Both the position numbers and the translations under genes were made by a program. The notes beneath the pieces are model-generated. The model saw nothing but the letters and a program-made list of their open reading frames with translations, did no database searches and had not been told where the DNA came from. A DNA stretch of 6,562 nt from Thermoleophilia bacterium. GTDB lineage: Bacteria > Actinomycetota > Thermoleophilia > Gaiellales > Gaiellaceae. Positions 6,188 through 6,562 of the stretch are shown piece after piece (the first letter of the stretch is position 1; each line of letters begins with the position of its first letter). The stretch spans positions 1 to 6,562 of the forward strand of contig JAICZB010000145.1 in NCBI GenBank assembly GCA_025933895.1, in the 5' to 3' direction.

Positions 6188-6444
6188 CGGCCGGCCTCCA
6201 GCACGGCGGCGCGGCTCAGTGCGAAAGCGATCGCCGATGCGATCCGGCCGGCGAGCGTCTCTGCACTCTCCCCCGGTTGTGCCGTCAGCTCGACCTTGAC
6301 GCGGTCGAGCGCGGCCGCGTCGATTCCCGGCTCCACCAGCGGCGCGAGCAGCTCGGCGACGAGCTCACCGACGCGCCGGCCGTGGGCGGCGTCTGCGCCG
6401 GGCACCTGCATGCTCAGCCGCTCGACGCCAGTCTGCGGGCTCAC
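6184..6444 (-). CDS. Small conserved-type protein of unknown function in the eCIS operon
   Basis: This is an 86-residue soluble protein that I do not recognise. It has no signal peptide or membrane segment. The middle (about residues 24-60) alternates leucine/valine with acidic residues, and a predicted helix near the end (ETLAGRIASAIAFALSRA) is amphipathic and alanine-rich. The GTG start is supported by a GGAGG at 6452-6456, seven bases upstream, and by a four-base GTGA overlap with the preceding gene. Its stop overlaps the ATG of the tube adaptor gene (ATGA), so it is made along with the structural proteins. Its position directly before the Afp7-like gene suggests an assembly factor, chaperone or small structural part, but that is inference from neighbours only. 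The reading frame is clear; the role is unknown. Confidence 0.8.
   Translation of the reverse strand: MSPQTGVERLSMQVPGADAAHGRRVGELVAELLAPLVEPGIDAAALDRVKVELTAQPGESAETLAGRIASAIAFALSRAAVLEAGR
6195..6199 (-). promoter_or_regulatory. Ribosome binding site for the tube adaptor gene
   Basis: GGAGG on the minus strand, seven bases before the ATG at 6187, inside the end of the 86-residue gene. It is one of the strongest such sites in the window, consistent with direct initiation as well as coupling. Confidence 0.75.
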
Positions 6445-6560
6445 GTCGCAACCTCCGCGGACCGGGCGCGCACGACGACGCCTTCCTTCTCGAGCTCGCG
6501 CCGTGCGGCGGCGATCAGATGGTCAGTCCCGATCGTCTTCCGGTCCGTGCGCGCGAGGAA
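6441..6560 (-). CDS. C-terminal fragment, possibly of an AAA+ ATPase of the injection-system cluster (5' end outside window)
   Basis: An open frame enters from the right edge and ends at a TGA at 6441-6443, giving the last 39 residues of a protein. The other two minus-strand frames close within about 50 bases of the edge. The residues include IGTDHLIAAARRELEKEG. This resembles the C-terminal helix of eCIS AAA+ ATPases (Afp15 type), where an 'I..xHL..A.RRE..K.G' pattern follows the ATPase core. That match is from memory of the family and is short, so the product is tentative; no Walker motif is in view. The stop overlaps the GTG start of the next gene (GTGA), so the gene belongs to the same transcript. 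Afp15-type ATPases are thought to help assemble or terminate the particle. It could instead be an unrelated cluster protein with a charged C-terminal helix. Confidence 0.55.
   Translation of the reverse strand, partial: FLARTDRKTIGTDHLIAAARRELEKEGVVVRARSAEVAT
6452..6456 (-). promoter_or_regulatory. Ribosome binding site for the 86-residue gene
   Basis: GGAGG on the minus strand, seven bases before the GTG at 6444. It decides for this GTG as the start and lies inside the coding end of the preceding gene. Confidence 0.75.
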
Positions 6561-6562
6561 AG

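Noticed and set aside
1..6562. Type VI secretion system
   Set aside because: Hub and spike are split, a CIS_tube adaptor and LysM-like protein are present, the wedge proteins are of the eCIS assembly type, and no TssJ, TssL, TssM or ClpV gene is visible.

Overview
The window is very GC-rich bacterial DNA. It is packed edge to edge with genes on the minus strand, so transcription runs from the high-coordinate end to the low-coordinate end. I recognise the set as the baseplate section of a contractile injection system of the extracellular type (eCIS: Afp/PVC/MAC and Streptomyces-CIS-like). It is not a type VI secretion locus: no membrane-complex gene is seen and the gene order is the Afp one. 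The GC content, the GTG and TTG starts and the protein flavour suggest an actinomycete-like soil bacterium, possibly a deep-branching Actinomycetota. That placement is inference only; no marker gene is present.

In transcription order the genes are: (1) the last 39 codons of a gene whose C-terminus resembles the tail of an AAA+ ATPase (6441-6560); (2) a small 86-residue unknown protein (6184-6444); (3) a CIS tube-baseplate adaptor, Afp7-like (5483-6187); (4) a 91-residue LysM-like protein (5208-5483); (5) a gpD/gp27-like hub (4076-5206); (6) a gp5-like OB-fold spike (3537-4076); (7) a gp25-like baseplate wedge/sheath initiator (3139-3537); (8) a large baseplate-J/Afp11-like wedge protein (716-3142); (9) a second wedge protein, Afp12-like, cut by the window edge (1-719). 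Gene 9 stays open to the left edge, which is why it is easy to miss.

Together these proteins would form the baseplate. The adaptor and LysM-like protein link the inner tube to the hub, the hub carries the spike, gp25 nucleates the sheath, and the two wedge proteins form the surrounding ring. Sheath, tube, tail-fibre, terminator and cargo genes are not in the window.

All eight gene junctions overlap by 1-4 bases or are separated by one base, and every visible stop is TGA. This points to one translationally coupled transcript. There is no intergenic stretch, so no promoter, terminator, RNA gene, mobile element or CRISPR could be supported. The most notable points are the splitting of proteins fused in other systems (hub/spike and adaptor/LysM), the absence of a PAAR tip gene from its usual Afp position, and a short tandem-repeat tail on the hub.
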